From: Thermoactinomyces daqus
GTDB taxonomy: Bacteria; Bacillota; Bacilli; Thermoactinomycetales; Thermoactinomycetaceae
Direction: 5' to 3'
Assembly (NCBI RefSeq): GCF_000763315.1
Contig: NZ_JPST01000001.1
Coordinates: 1-64,000, forward strand
Length of the DNA stretch: 64,000 nt
Below are positions 17,003-26,354 of this stretch, one piece after another. The position numbers and the translations under genes are program-made. Position 1 is the stretch's first letter. Each line of letters begins with the position of its first letter. Below the pieces are notes generated by a model. That model saw nothing but the letters and a program-made list of their open reading frames with translations, ran no database searches and had not been told where the DNA came from.

Positions 17003-18265
17003 TCATGATTCGAGCTTGACCCGGGCAAATTTGCGCCGGCCCACCTGCACGACCATTCCGTCCTCAACCGGAACTTGTGCTGACTGGTCTGAGACTTTTT
17101 CCTGATTGATGCGCACGCCTCCTTGCTGAATCATGCGGCGTCCTTCTCCATTGCTGGCAACCAGCCCCAGTTTGGACAAGAGCGCGACGATCCACATCCG
17201 GCCATCTTCCAGCTCATTTTCCCCGATTGCCACTTCCGGCATATCCTGTGGCAGTTCCCGCTGCTGGAACACGACCTTAAAGCGTTTTTCCGCTTCTTCT
17301 GCCGCTTCCTCACCATGGTACATCCGCACCAGAGTGCGCGCCAATTTCATTTTTGTGTCACGGGGATGAAGCTGTCCGCTTTCCAGCCCTTTCTTGATGT
17401 TTTCCAACTCCTCGAGCGATACATCGGTCGCCAGTTCAAAGTACTTAGCCATCAGCTCATCCGGAATCGACATCGCTTTCCCGTACATATCATCCGGCTG
17501 ATCATCGACGCCAATGTAATTGCCGAGGCTTTTGCTCATTTTCTTGACGCCATCCAACCCCTCGAGGAGCGGCATGGTTAAAATCACTTGTTCTTCCTGG
17601 CCAAACTCTTTTTGTAACTGGCGTCCCATCAACAGGTTGAAGGTTTGATCGGTTCCACCAAGTTCCACATCGGTTTTCAGAGCGACGGAATCATAGCCCT
17701 GCATCAGCGGGTAGAAAAACTCATGGATGCTGATCGCCTGCCCGCTATGGTAGCGTTTGGAAAAATCATCCCGTTCCAACATCCGGGCCACTGTGCATTT
17801 GGAAGCCAGCCGGGTGACGTCGGCAAATGTGAGCGGGCTCAGCCAATGACTGTTGAAGTGGATCTCCGTCTTTTCCGGATCAAGTACTTTAAAAAGCTGT
17901 TCCGTATAGGTTTTGGCGTTTTCCTTCACTTCTTCCTCCGTCAGCTGTTTACGGGTTTCCGACTTGCCCGTCGGGTCACCGATCTGCGCAGTAAAATCGC
18001 CGATCACCAGTTGCACGATATGGCCCAGCCGTTGAAAATCACGAAGCTTATTAAAGACCACTGTGTGGCCGAGATGCAGGTCGGGTGCAGTGGGATCGAG
18101 TCCCAGTTTTACTTTCAGCGGGGTTTTCGTGGCAATGGAGCGGCGCAATTTGGAAACGAGCTCTTCCAAAGGAAGAATTTCCGCTACCCCCCGTTTGATG
18201 ATTTTTAACTGTCGGTTTACTTCCGCTTCGATTTCAGGCGATAAAACTTCTTCTTTTACTTTCAT
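17003..18265 (-). CDS. tyrS: tyrosyl-tRNA synthetase
   Basis: A 420-residue class I tyrosyl-tRNA synthetase. The HIGH motif appears as HLGH near residue 64, KMSKS near residue 240, and a C-terminal S4-like RNA-binding domain ([17 protein letters not shown]) near residue 360. The sequence around [19 protein letters not shown] is of the TyrZ-like subgroup rather than the classical Bacillus TyrS. Expression is controlled by a tyrosine T-box leader. The position next to rpsD matches Bacillus gene order. Confidence 0.96.
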   Translation of the reverse strand: MKVKEEVLSPEIEAEVNRQLKIIKRGVAEILPLEELVSKLRRSIATKTPLKVKLGLDPTAPDLHLGHTVVFNKLRDFQRLGHIVQLVIGDFTAQIGDPTGKSETRKQLTEEEVKENAKTYTEQLFKVLDPEKTEIHFNSHWLSPLTFADVTRLASKCTVARMLERDDFSKRYHSGQAISIHEFFYPLMQGYDSVALKTDVELGGTDQTFNLLMGRQLQKEFGQEEQVILTMPLLEGLDGVKKMSKSLGNYIGVDDQPDDMYGKAMSIPDELMAKYFELATDVSLEELENIKKGLESGQLHPRDTKMKLARTLVRMYHGEEAAEEAEKRFKVVFQQRELPQDMPEVAIGENELEDGRMWIVALLSKLGLVASNGEGRRMIQQGGVRINQEKVSDQSAQVPVEDGMVVQVGRRKFARVKLES

Positions 18266-18290
18266 GCAAAGACACCCTCCTTTTGTTCAA

Positions 18291-18578
18291 CAATAAAAGC
18301 CCCGCCCAAAGAAGGGACGGAGCTTGATTTCCGCGGTACCACCCTAATTGAAAGCAGAGCTTCTGCTTCCCGCTCATTCTGATAACGGAACCGGTCCGTA
18401 CACTGATCCAAACATAACCAGTGTCAGCTCACAAAGTGTAATTCACCGGATAGCGGCCTGCTGGTTTGCACCGGCCACCAGCTCTCTGAAAGGTCCTCTC
18501 TATCGGCTACTGGGCTTGTTCACAGCTTTTTTGATATTTAAGTTTATTCGTGGTGAAAGAATGTTTCATCCAGATTAT
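18291..18578 (-). ncRNA. T-box leader of tyrS
   Basis: On the minus strand, the T-box core AGGGTGGTACCGCGG (18331-18345) is followed by a terminator stem (AAGCTCCGTCCC with GGGCGGGGCTT, 18297-18325) and T-rich sequence. Stem I carries the AGAGAGCTGGTGG region and a candidate specifier UAC (tyrosine) in GAATTACAC near 18440. Uncharged tRNA-Tyr would stabilise the antiterminator and turn tyrS on. Confidence 0.95.
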
Positions 18579-18584
18579 GTTATA

Positions 18585-18613
18585 ATATTACCCTAGAACG
18601 AGGAGGGTATCAA
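18585..18613 (-). promoter_or_regulatory. promoter of the tyrS T-box transcript
   Basis: On the minus strand TTGATA and TAATAT are 17 nt apart. The -35 overlaps, on the other strand, the ribosome site region of the penicillin-binding protein gene. Confidence 0.6.
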
Positions 18614-18617
18614 GTGA

Positions 18618-20945
18618 ATGAAAAAACATGAATCCAGGCGCCAGCGACACAGGAAAAAAAGGCGCTATCTCAAATGGACGCTAAAGACCGTCTGGTGGGC
18701 CCTGGCGCTGCTTTTTATCCTGTCTGCCTGCGGAGCCGGAATCGGGGTGGGAATCGTTTCCGCCATGGTCAAAGATGAGCCGGTGCGCAGCAAAGCAGAT
18801 TTCCAACGCGATCTCGACAGTTTATTTCAAAACAGTTATGCCTATTTTCAAAATACGGACAAAAATAATAACCCTGTACGTATTGGCGCTTTTCGCAATG
18901 ACGGTGAATATCGCAAATTGATCAGATCCGTCAACGATGTGAGTCCTTACCTCGTCGATGCTTTTATCGCCACGGAGGATCGCGATTTTTACACTCATCA
19001 CGGAATCGTGCCGCGCTCGATTCTTCGCGCTGCCTACCAGCAGTTGGTTCATGCGGACGTCACGACCGGCGGAAGCACGATCACCCAGCAATTGGTCAAA
19101 AATGTGATCCTCAAAAACCGCGAACAGGACCTTGAGCGCAAATCCAAGGAAATCGTTCTGGCCGTTCGCCTCGACGCAATGTTTAGCAAAAACCAGATAC
19201 TTGTCTACTATATGAACAGCGTTTTCTTCGGAAAAGGGACAAACCGGCAAAATTTATACGGTGTCCAGGCAGCTGCCAAAGGTTTGTTCAACGTCGATGC
19301 CAAGGAATTGAATCTGCCACAAGCCGCCTATATCGCCGGTATGGTTCAGCGGCCGAACGATTATAACCCCTTCCGCGGTGAAAAAAATCTGCAACACGGT
19401 ATCAAGCGAATGCAACTGGTTCTGCGCAATATGCTGGAAACTGGCAAGATTACGCCGCAACAGTATCACGAAGCACTGAAATTCAACATTAAGGCATCGC
19501 TGGCCAAACCTGATCCGTCTGCCAACGGCTATAGCAGTTATCCATTTATCATGTATGCCCTGGAAACGGAAACAGCGGAAATTCTCATGCAGCATGACGG
19601 CCTGAATATCGAAGAACTCAGCAAACAGGGCAAATACCGCTCCACACTCGAACAGTATGTCAAGCAGGTACAGACGCGCGGTTACCACGTTTACAGCACA
19701 ATCGACCAAAAAATGTATGACGCCGTAAACAAAGCCGCAACCAAAAATTTGACTTTTCATAACCGCACCTACAAAGGGATCAAGGGGCACGAACAGCTGG
19801 GAGCAGTGATCATCGACAACCGCAGCGGTGCCATTCTCGCATTTGTCCCGGGCACTTCGAGTTATAACCAGAATGCGAAAAACCATGCGCTGGATGCCTC
19901 GAGACAGTCGGGTTCCACAATCAAACCGCTTCTGGTTTACGGGCCGGCCATCGAGGAAAAAGTGATCTCTCCCGACACACTGGTTCTGGACGAGAAAATT
20001 CCCCGCGCCGACGGCTCCGGTTACTATGAGAATTCGGGCAAAACATACCACGGGCCGGTTACTGTGAAGGAGGCACTAAAATGGTCGTACAATATCCCAG
20101 CCATCAAAGTATTCAACCGGTTGGGCCACGACACAGGCTTTAGCTACCTCCGCAAACTGGGAATACCGCCTGATCCGATCGACGGGGAAGCAGCGGCGAT
20201 CGGCGGGCAGACCCGGGGCTACACCGTGGCTAAAATGACCGCCGCTTTCGCTACCTTTGCCAATCAGGGAAACTACAACAGCCCTTATCTCATATCCAAA
20301 GTGACAGATGCAAACGGCCATGTGATCTGGGAACACAAACAGGCTCCAACCCGCATTTTTTCACCGCAAACCTCTTATCAGATAACAGACATGCTCCGGG
20401 ATGTGGTGAAAAGCGGAACCGGTGTCTTCATCGGCAGCCGGATTCACGGCTACGACCTGGCCGGCAAAACGGGTACCTCGACCGATGACCGCGATCTCTG
20501 GTTTATCGGCTATACACCACAGGTTACCATTGGAGCCTGGAGCGGTTATGATTACGGATTCAGCATGTCTCATAATGACCATTTTACCAAACGGGCCTGG
20601 GTGAATATCTTTAACGCCGCAGCAAAATCAAGCCCTTCTTACTTCGACAAAGGAGCCCGTTTTGAAAACCCCGGGCATCTGTTTGACGGTGTAAAATGCC
20701 TGGAATGCGATAAAATCAAAAAATATCAAGACAAGAAGAAAAAAGAACAAAAGAATAACCGGGATCAGCATAACAACCAGCCGCCTGATCTTCCACCGGC
20801 GCTTCCTCCATCGGTACCCCCGCCCCCGAACAACGGCGACAACCCACCTCCGACGGAACCTTCGGAACCTCCGACAAAACCCTGGTATCCGCCTCCGCCG
20901 GATGAAGGAAAAAAGAAACCGCATCATGATCCTTTTCCTTTTTGA
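18618..20945 (+). CDS. class A penicillin-binding protein (PBP1A type), first of two
   Basis: A 775-residue bifunctional peptidoglycan synthase. After a basic cytoplasmic tail and one membrane helix (residues 24-48) comes a GT51 glycosyltransferase with EDRDFYTHHG and GGSTITQQLVKN, then a transpeptidase with SxxK (STIK), SYN (WSYNIPA) and KTGTS. The C-terminal 70 residues are a Lys-rich stretch then a proline-rich tail that may cross the wall. AGGAGGG lies 10 nt before the ATG; a TATAAT at 18581-18586 may be its -10. It is followed by a terminator and a paralogous gene of the same size. Confidence 0.95.
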   Translation: MKKHESRRQRHRKKRRYLKWTLKTVWWALALLFILSACGAGIGVGIVSAMVKDEPVRSKADFQRDLDSLFQNSYAYFQNTDKNNNPVRIGAFRNDGEYRKLIRSVNDVSPYLVDAFIATEDRDFYTHHGIVPRSILRAAYQQLVHADVTTGGSTITQQLVKNVILKNREQDLERKSKEIVLAVRLDAMFSKNQILVYYMNSVFFGKGTNRQNLYGVQAAAKGLFNVDAKELNLPQAAYIAGMVQRPNDYNPFRGEKNLQHGIKRMQLVLRNMLETGKITPQQYHEALKFNIKASLAKPDPSANGYSSYPFIMYALETETAEILMQHDGLNIEELSKQGKYRSTLEQYVKQVQTRGYHVYSTIDQKMYDAVNKAATKNLTFHNRTYKGIKGHEQLGAVIIDNRSGAILAFVPGTSSYNQNAKNHALDASRQSGSTIKPLLVYGPAIEEKVISPDTLVLDEKIPRADGSGYYENSGKTYHGPVTVKEALKWSYNIPAIKVFNRLGHDTGFSYLRKLGIPPDPIDGEAAAIGGQTRGYTVAKMTAAFATFANQGNYNSPYLISKVTDANGHVIWEHKQAPTRIFSPQTSYQITDMLRDVVKSGTGVFIGSRIHGYDLAGKTGTSTDDRDLWFIGYTPQVTIGAWSGYDYGFSMSHNDHFTKRAWVNIFNAAAKSSPSYFDKGARFENPGHLFDGVKCLECDKIKKYQDKKKKEQKNNRDQHNNQPPDLPPALPPSVPPPPNNGDNPPPTEPSEPPTKPWYPPPPDEGKKKPHHDPFPF

Positions 20946-20948
20946 CCG

Positions 20949-20980
20949 CCCCCATCTCCCCCGATGGGGGTCTTTTGTCT
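20949..20980 (+). terminator. terminator between the two PBP genes
   Basis: CCCCCATC / GATGGGGG form an 8-bp stem followed by TCTTTTGTCT, 3 nt after the first PBP stop. Confidence 0.85.
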
Positions 20981-21038
20981 TAAAAAAATGAATAAGATAT
21001 TGTCAAAAATTCTCTATCACCAAGCGGTTTGGCGGATG

Positions 21039-21047
21039 TGATATAAT
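21039..21047 (+). promoter_or_regulatory. extended -10 promoter of the second PBP gene
   Basis: TGATATAAT is a perfect extended -10 element 36 nt ahead of the start codon; the -35 position (near 21019) is not consensus. Confidence 0.55.
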
Positions 21048-21082
21048 TAATTTCGCATGACAAAGGGGGGAGAAATGAGGGA

Positions 21083-23392
21083 ATGAAGGACTCTCAAAGC
21101 AGCCCCAGCGAGAAAGAGACAAAATGGGGAAAAAGTAAAATCGTTCCGGTGATAAAACGCGTTGCGCTCATCCTGCTCGCGTCAGTTTCCATCATCGCCG
21201 TCGCGGTGATCGGCGTCGGAACCGGCGTCTTTTCCGCATTCGCTAAAAACGCGCCGGTCATGACCAAAAAGGATTATGACAAATACCTGACAGGCTGGTC
21301 GCAAACAAGCTACGCCTATTTCCGGGACAACAAACCAATCGGGTACATGGTTACCAAAACCAACAGCAAATTGATCAAAAATCTCAATCAAGTGAGCCCG
21401 AATCTCATCGACGCTTTAATTTCAACGGAAGACCGGGAATTTTGGACCCACAACGGGATTGTTCCCAAATCGATCGCTCGGGCTGCAATCCAACAAGTGA
21501 TCGGCAGCGACGTGCAGACCGGGGGCAGTACGCTGACGCAACAATTGGTGAAAAACAAGATTCTCGACGACCGTTCCAAGAACTATGAACGCAAGACGAT
21601 GGAAATCATCGACGCCATCCGCCTGGAGAAGTATTACAGCAAAGATGAAATCCTGGTCAAATACTTAAACAGCGTCGAGTTTGGTCCGGATGCGGATGGA
21701 AAGCGGATGACCGGATTTGCCGTCGCGGCAAAAGGCTTGTTTAATACGGACATCAAAGACCTCGACATTCCGCAGGCAGCTTACCTTGCGGGAATGGTGC
21801 AGAGTCCTTATGCCTATAACCCGTTTTACGCACCCAAGGACGGCGACGAGGAAGCGCATTTGAAAGCCGGTACGGCGCGCATGAAATACGTGCTCGGCAA
21901 AATGCTGGAAAACAAGGTAATCACCAAAGAGCAATACGATGAAGCAATCCATTACGATGTTGCCAAACATCTGGCGAAAAAATCGTCGTTCCATAACGGA
22001 TTTGCCGATTATCCTTACATCATCAACGCTGTCACCAAAGAAGCTGCACAAATCCTGCAAGAGAAGGACAAAAAAGCAGGGATTGACAAACCGCTGGAAG
22101 CTTATAACCAGCAAGTGACCAATGGCGGTTACAAAATATACACCACGATCGATCAAAAGATGTACGATGCCGTCAACGACGCGGTTGCCAAAATGCATAT
22201 GCCGTCGAAAAAGATCAATGGCAAGCGGGTCAAGGAGCAGGTGGGTGCAACCCTGATCGACAACAAAACGGGCGGAATCCTCGCCTTTGTCGGCGGAACG
22301 CATTATGACTGGCTCAACCGTTCCCTCGACACGCAACGGCAACCCGGTTCGTCGATCAAACCGCTCCTGGTCTATGGACCGGCCTTAAATGAAGGCATCA
22401 TCTCACCGACATCGCAGATTGTGGATGAGAAGATTTACAAGCCGGACGGTTCACCATACCGCAATGCCAATGGCAAATACCATAACGCTCCGGTTACAGC
22501 AACATACGCCTTGCAATGGTCGCTCAATATTCCGGCCATCAAGATCATTCGCAAACTGGGAGTGGAGCACGGGTTTGAGTACCTGCGCAAAATGGATATC
22601 AACCCAAATGAAAAATATGACGGGGAAGCATCGGCACTTGGCGGTTTTCACGATGGTTTTTCCGTCACACAAATGACGGGCGGCTATGCGATGATCGCCA
22701 ACAACGGGGTTTTCAACAAACCGCATCTGATCGATAAGATCATCGATTCCGAAGGACACGTCGTATACGATTACGCCAGGGACAACAAGCCGGTCAAAGT
22801 TTTCAGCCCGGCAGCTGTATCTGACCTGCGCGGCATGATGCGACAGGTTGTGGCCGCCGGTACGGCACAAATGGTTGGAAATGCAACCAGCGGCTATGAA
22901 GTGATCGGGAAAACGGGTACCACTTCCTCGGAAAAGGACGTCTGGTTTATCGGGGCGACACCCGAAATCTCGCTCGGCGTCTGGACCGGTTTTGACCAAC
23001 CGGCAACAGTCGTGGTTCACGATCTTTCCATGATGGCCTGGAATCGCATTTTCAAAGCGGCGGCCCAAGCGCAGCCTTCCATGATTCCGAAGGGAAGCAA
23101 GTTTAAAAGCGAAGGCTCTGTTCCCTTTCAATGCTTTGAGTGCAACCGCCAACCTGCCCAGCCGCAACAAGGCGGACAGCAATCCGGCGGTCAACAGGGC
23201 GGAGGAGCACAACCGCCGGCCAATAATCCGGCCGTACCCAACCCCGGGCAAAATAACCCGGCTCAGCCGCCCAGTCAAAACCCGGGCACACAGCAACCGC
23301 CCTCTTCGTCCCAGCCACCGACTGACAATAATAACGGCGGACAAGGCCCGTCAGACGGAGGAGGGGAGCAACCGGGAGGCATTATACAGTAG
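21083..23392 (+). CDS. class A penicillin-binding protein (PBP1A type), second of two
   Basis: A 769-residue paralogue of the preceding protein with the same order: short cytoplasmic tail, one membrane helix (residues 24-48), GT51 domain (EDREFWTHNG, GGSTLTQQLVKN), transpeptidase with SSIK, SLN (WSLNIPA) and KTGTT. Its C-terminal 90 residues are rich in Gln, Gly, Pro and Asn, unlike the Lys/Pro tail of the first copy. It has its own promoter and is bounded by terminators, so the two copies can be regulated separately. The pair arose by tandem duplication, now well diverged. Confidence 0.95.
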   Translation: MKDSQSSPSEKETKWGKSKIVPVIKRVALILLASVSIIAVAVIGVGTGVFSAFAKNAPVMTKKDYDKYLTGWSQTSYAYFRDNKPIGYMVTKTNSKLIKNLNQVSPNLIDALISTEDREFWTHNGIVPKSIARAAIQQVIGSDVQTGGSTLTQQLVKNKILDDRSKNYERKTMEIIDAIRLEKYYSKDEILVKYLNSVEFGPDADGKRMTGFAVAAKGLFNTDIKDLDIPQAAYLAGMVQSPYAYNPFYAPKDGDEEAHLKAGTARMKYVLGKMLENKVITKEQYDEAIHYDVAKHLAKKSSFHNGFADYPYIINAVTKEAAQILQEKDKKAGIDKPLEAYNQQVTNGGYKIYTTIDQKMYDAVNDAVAKMHMPSKKINGKRVKEQVGATLIDNKTGGILAFVGGTHYDWLNRSLDTQRQPGSSIKPLLVYGPALNEGIISPTSQIVDEKIYKPDGSPYRNANGKYHNAPVTATYALQWSLNIPAIKIIRKLGVEHGFEYLRKMDINPNEKYDGEASALGGFHDGFSVTQMTGGYAMIANNGVFNKPHLIDKIIDSEGHVVYDYARDNKPVKVFSPAAVSDLRGMMRQVVAAGTAQMVGNATSGYEVIGKTGTTSSEKDVWFIGATPEISLGVWTGFDQPATVVVHDLSMMAWNRIFKAAAQAQPSMIPKGSKFKSEGSVPFQCFECNRQPAQPQQGGQQSGGQQGGGAQPPANNPAVPNPGQNNPAQPPSQNPGTQQPPSSSQPPTDNNNGGQGPSDGGGEQPGGIIQ

Positions 23393-23401
23393 TAACGAAC
23401 C

Positions 23402-23439
23402 AAACCCCTTTAGGAACTGAACGCCTAAAGGGGTTTTTT
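23402..23439. terminator. bidirectional terminator between PBP and acsA
   Basis: AACCCCTTTAGG / CCTAAAGGGGTT form a 12-bp stem with flanking A and T runs. It serves the PBP gene on the plus strand and acsA on the minus strand. Confidence 0.92.
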
Positions 23440-23446
23440 ATGTCGC

Positions 23447-25165
23447 TCAATCTTCCATCGTGGATAAATCGCCAACCGGCAAATCCAATTCCCAAGCTTT
23501 CAGGACACGGCGCATGATTTTGCCGCTTCTCGTTTTCGGCAATTTATCTTTGAATTCAATTTCTCGCGGCGCCGCATGAGCAGCCAGGCGCGTTTTCACA
23601 AACTGGCGAATCTCTTCCTTCAACTCTTCGGATGGCTTATAACCGGCACGCAAGGAAATAAAGGCCTTGATAATCTCACCGCGCAAGGGGTCGGGTTTTC
23701 CGATCACACCGGCTTCAGCCACTGCCGGGTGTTCCACGAGTTTACTTTCCACTTCAAAGGGACCGACTCTCTCGCCGGAGGTATTGATCACATCATCCAA
23801 ACGCCCCTGGAACCAGAAATAGCCGTCTTCATCCTTATAAGCGGAATCACCCGATACATACCAGCCGGGGATGCGGAAATACTCTTGGTATTTCTCCGGA
23901 TTTTTCCAAATCTTGCGCATGATCGAGGGCCAAGGTGTTTTTATCGCCAGGTTGCCCATTTCATACGGCGGCAACTCATTGCCCTGATCATCAAGGATCG
24001 CGGCATAAATGCCCGGGAACGGTTTCCCCATCGAACCCGGCTTGATCTCCATCTGCGGATAGTTGGAGATGAGAATCCCCCCGGTTTCGGTCATCCACCA
24101 GTTGTCATGAATCCGTTTGCCGTACACTTGGAGTCCCCAGCGCACCACTTCGGGGTTCAGCGGTTCACCGACGCTCAGGACGTGGCGCACCGAAGAAATG
24201 TCGTATTTTTTCACCAAATCTTCACCGGCGGCCATCAACATGCGAAATGCGGTCGGAGCGCTGTACCAGACCGTCACTTTATATTTTTCCAGTGTTTGGT
24301 ACCAATCGTCAGGGCTGAACCGTCCCCCGCGCACGACATTGGTGACACCGTTGAGCCACGGGGCAAAAATCCCGTAAGATGTTCCCGTCACCCAGCCGGG
24401 ATCGACCGTACACCAGTAGATATCCCCTTCCTGCAGATCCAGCACCCATTTTCCCGTTTGATAGTGTTGGATCATCGCGTTATGGGCGTGAACCACCCCT
24501 TTCGGTTTACCTGTTGATCCGGACGTATAATGGATCAGCATCGGATCTTCGCGATCCACCCACACCGGTTCCAGTTCGGTCGGGGATTTGGCCAGTTCTT
24601 TTTCAAAGCTGTAATAGCCGTCCGTCAATTCCCCTTTGGCCCCGACGAGAATAATATGTTTCAAATGAGGCAAATCGTCTACAGGAACCCGTTCCAGCAG
24701 GGTTGGCGTAGTCACCAGGGCAACTGCTTCACTGTTTTCCAGGCGGTCTCGTACGGCTGCTTCCATAAAGGCTTCAAAAAGCGGTCCGACAATGGCCCCG
24801 ATTTTAATCGTCCCTAAAAAGCTAACATATAAATCCGGTGTCCGGGGCATAAAGATGAAAACGCGGTCCCCTTTATGTATGCCAATCCGCTTCAACAAAT
24901 GGGCAAATTGGTTGGATTTCTCCTTTAATTGCCTGAACGTATACGTTTCTTCACGATCGGGGGCGCTGTAGATGAGCGCAGTCTTCTCCCCTTTTCCCTG
25001 CTCCACATGACGGTCGATCGCTTCATAGGCGGCGTTTACTTTTCCGGTTTTGTACCAGGAAAATTCCTGTTCAACCTGTTTCCAGTCAAAAGATGCATAG
25101 GTTTCTTCATAATTTTGCAAATTATTCCCATTGGTTTGAACGGGTATACGTTCCGTGTTTTTCAT
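23447..25165 (-). CDS. acsA: acetyl-CoA synthetase
   Basis: A 572-residue acyl-adenylate-forming enzyme converting acetate, ATP and CoA to acetyl-CoA. The AMP-binding motif YTSGSTGKPKG is near residue 220, the A8 region GRLDDVINTSGERVGP near residue 465, and the C-terminal LPKTRSGKIMRR holds the Lys that is acetylated in homologues. The ATG at 25165 follows GGGGAGG. A perfect cre site and a good promoter lie just upstream, so CcpA repression is expected, as for Bacillus acsA. The acuABC genes that sit beside Bacillus acsA are absent here. Confidence 0.95.
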   Translation of the reverse strand: MKNTERIPVQTNGNNLQNYEETYASFDWKQVEQEFSWYKTGKVNAAYEAIDRHVEQGKGEKTALIYSAPDREETYTFRQLKEKSNQFAHLLKRIGIHKGDRVFIFMPRTPDLYVSFLGTIKIGAIVGPLFEAFMEAAVRDRLENSEAVALVTTPTLLERVPVDDLPHLKHIILVGAKGELTDGYYSFEKELAKSPTELEPVWVDREDPMLIHYTSGSTGKPKGVVHAHNAMIQHYQTGKWVLDLQEGDIYWCTVDPGWVTGTSYGIFAPWLNGVTNVVRGGRFSPDDWYQTLEKYKVTVWYSAPTAFRMLMAAGEDLVKKYDISSVRHVLSVGEPLNPEVVRWGLQVYGKRIHDNWWMTETGGILISNYPQMEIKPGSMGKPFPGIYAAILDDQGNELPPYEMGNLAIKTPWPSIMRKIWKNPEKYQEYFRIPGWYVSGDSAYKDEDGYFWFQGRLDDVINTSGERVGPFEVESKLVEHPAVAEAGVIGKPDPLRGEIIKAFISLRAGYKPSEELKEEIRQFVKTRLAAHAAPREIEFKDKLPKTRSGKIMRRVLKAWELDLPVGDLSTMED

Positions 25166-25182
25166 GATGAAGACGCCTCCCC

Positions 25183-25196
25183 TGTAAACGATTTCA
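25183..25196 (-). promoter_or_regulatory. perfect cre site at acsA
   Basis: TGTAAACGATTTCA fits the cre consensus TGWAANCGNTNWCA at all 14 positions. It lies just after the predicted transcription start and 17 nt before the acsA start codon, a roadblock position for CcpA. Confidence 0.88.
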
Positions 25197-25205
25197 TTTT
25201 TCATT

Positions 25206-25233
25206 ATTATATCATACATTATAATATTGGCAA
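25206..25233 (-). promoter_or_regulatory. promoter of acsA
   Basis: On the minus strand TTGCCA and TATAAT are separated by 16 nt. The predicted start falls immediately before the cre site. Confidence 0.8.
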
Positions 25234-25296
25234 TTTGACATCAAAAAAGCAGCCCGGCTGCCTGCATAACGAAAGCAGCCGGATGCGGAAATTCGG

Positions 25297-25449
25297 TTAG
25301 TGCTTGGGTTTGAAGGTCTTGCAATCAGTTTCTTTGGTATCCTTGGCCTGTTCAGTATGGGTCACGACATAAATTTCATCTGCTTTGCACAGATTTCCCT
25401 GTCCCCAATAGGTGCAGGTATTCACTTCGCACAGTACGTCTTTCGGCAT
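25297..25449 (-). CDS. DUF1540 domain protein, 50 aa
   Basis: A 50-residue cysteine-rich protein of the DUF1540 family, with VLCEVNTCTYWGQGNLCKAD and a last Cys in ETDCKTF. The four cysteines suggest metal binding. AAGGGGGG precedes the ATG at 25449. It lies downstream of the mtnN terminator and may be expressed alone. Family members are common in spore formers, often in several copies; their function is unknown. Confidence 0.85.
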   Translation of the reverse strand: MPKDVLCEVNTCTYWGQGNLCKADEIYVVTHTEQAKDTKETDCKTFKPKH

Positions 25450-25517
25450 TATGCTTCCCCCCTTTGGCGTATCCTTATTATGTGCACCGGCAGGAGGAGG
25501 TACACTGGCAACATGAT

Positions 25518-25550
25518 GAAAAAAACACCAAGGGCCAAAAGCCCAAGGTG
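25518..25550 (-). terminator. terminator of mtnN
   Basis: On the minus strand CACC-GGGC pairs with GCCC-GGTG around a small internal loop and is followed by seven T, 9 nt after the mtnN stop. Confidence 0.75.
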
Positions 25551-25558
25551 CTTTGGTT

Positions 25559-26284
25559 TTAACTCCGTTCTTTTTCCCGTTTGCGCTGTTCGAGAATTTC
25601 GCAGACAAGAACCGAGGAACGCTCCGCCGCCAGCTTAGTAAACTCGGTGAAATTCACATCTGCCGAATGGTCGGCCCGATCCGACATGGAGCGAATCACG
25701 ACAAAAGGCGTTCCGCTCAAGTGGCACACATGAGCCACTGCCGCGCCTTCCATCTCCACGCAGTCCCCGCCCAACTGTTCACGCAGTTCGGTTACTTTCC
25801 CGCTGTCGGAAATAAACTGATCTCCCGACAAAACCTTGCCCAGGCGCACCTGAACTCCTTCGAGCTTTTCGCCCGCTCGCGCCGCCCATTCGATCAATTT
25901 CGGATCAGCGGGAAACACGGATGTTTCCTGAAACGGAATGGTTCCTTTGGGAAAGCCGAGCGCGCTGGCATCGAGATCATGCTGCTGGCATTCGGTCGAA
26001 ATAACCAGATCCCCGATATCGAGATCCGGATGCAGCGCTCCGGCGACTCCGGTAAAAATGATCGATTCAACATGAAACCGCTCGATGAGAACCTGTGTGC
26101 AAATCGCACCGTTTACCTTCCCGACGCCTGATTTGCAAACCACAACCGGGGTCCCGTTGAGCGTTCCCGTATAATAGGTAGTCTGATACACTTTCTGCGT
26201 TACTGCCTGATCCATTTTTTCCAGCAGCAATGCGATTTCTTCATCCATTGCGCCGATCAGGCCGACTCTCCGATTTTCCTGCAT
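25559..26284 (-). CDS. mtnN: 5'-methylthioadenosine/S-adenosylhomocysteine nucleosidase
   Basis: A 241-residue nucleosidase (MTAN) that removes adenine from methylthioadenosine and S-adenosylhomocysteine. Motifs include GLIGAMDEEI at the N-terminus, the VCKSGVGKVNGA phosphate-site-like loop, GDCVEMEGAAVAHVC with the ribose-binding Met/Glu pair, and RSMSDRAD with the catalytic Asp. The ATG at 26284 follows GAGAGG. It lies downstream of ccpA on the same strand and may share its transcript. Confidence 0.95.
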   Translation of the reverse strand: MQENRRVGLIGAMDEEIALLLEKMDQAVTQKVYQTTYYTGTLNGTPVVVCKSGVGKVNGAICTQVLIERFHVESIIFTGVAGALHPDLDIGDLVISTECQQHDLDASALGFPKGTIPFQETSVFPADPKLIEWAARAGEKLEGVQVRLGKVLSGDQFISDSGKVTELREQLGGDCVEMEGAAVAHVCHLSGTPFVVIRSMSDRADHSADVNFTEFTKLAAERSSVLVCEILEQRKREKERS

Positions 26285-26354
26285 TCGCTTCAACCTCTCC
26301 CTTTTGCTTCCCTTTCATCCCGTGCTGCAGTTTGACCAGACAGGATGTTTTCTG

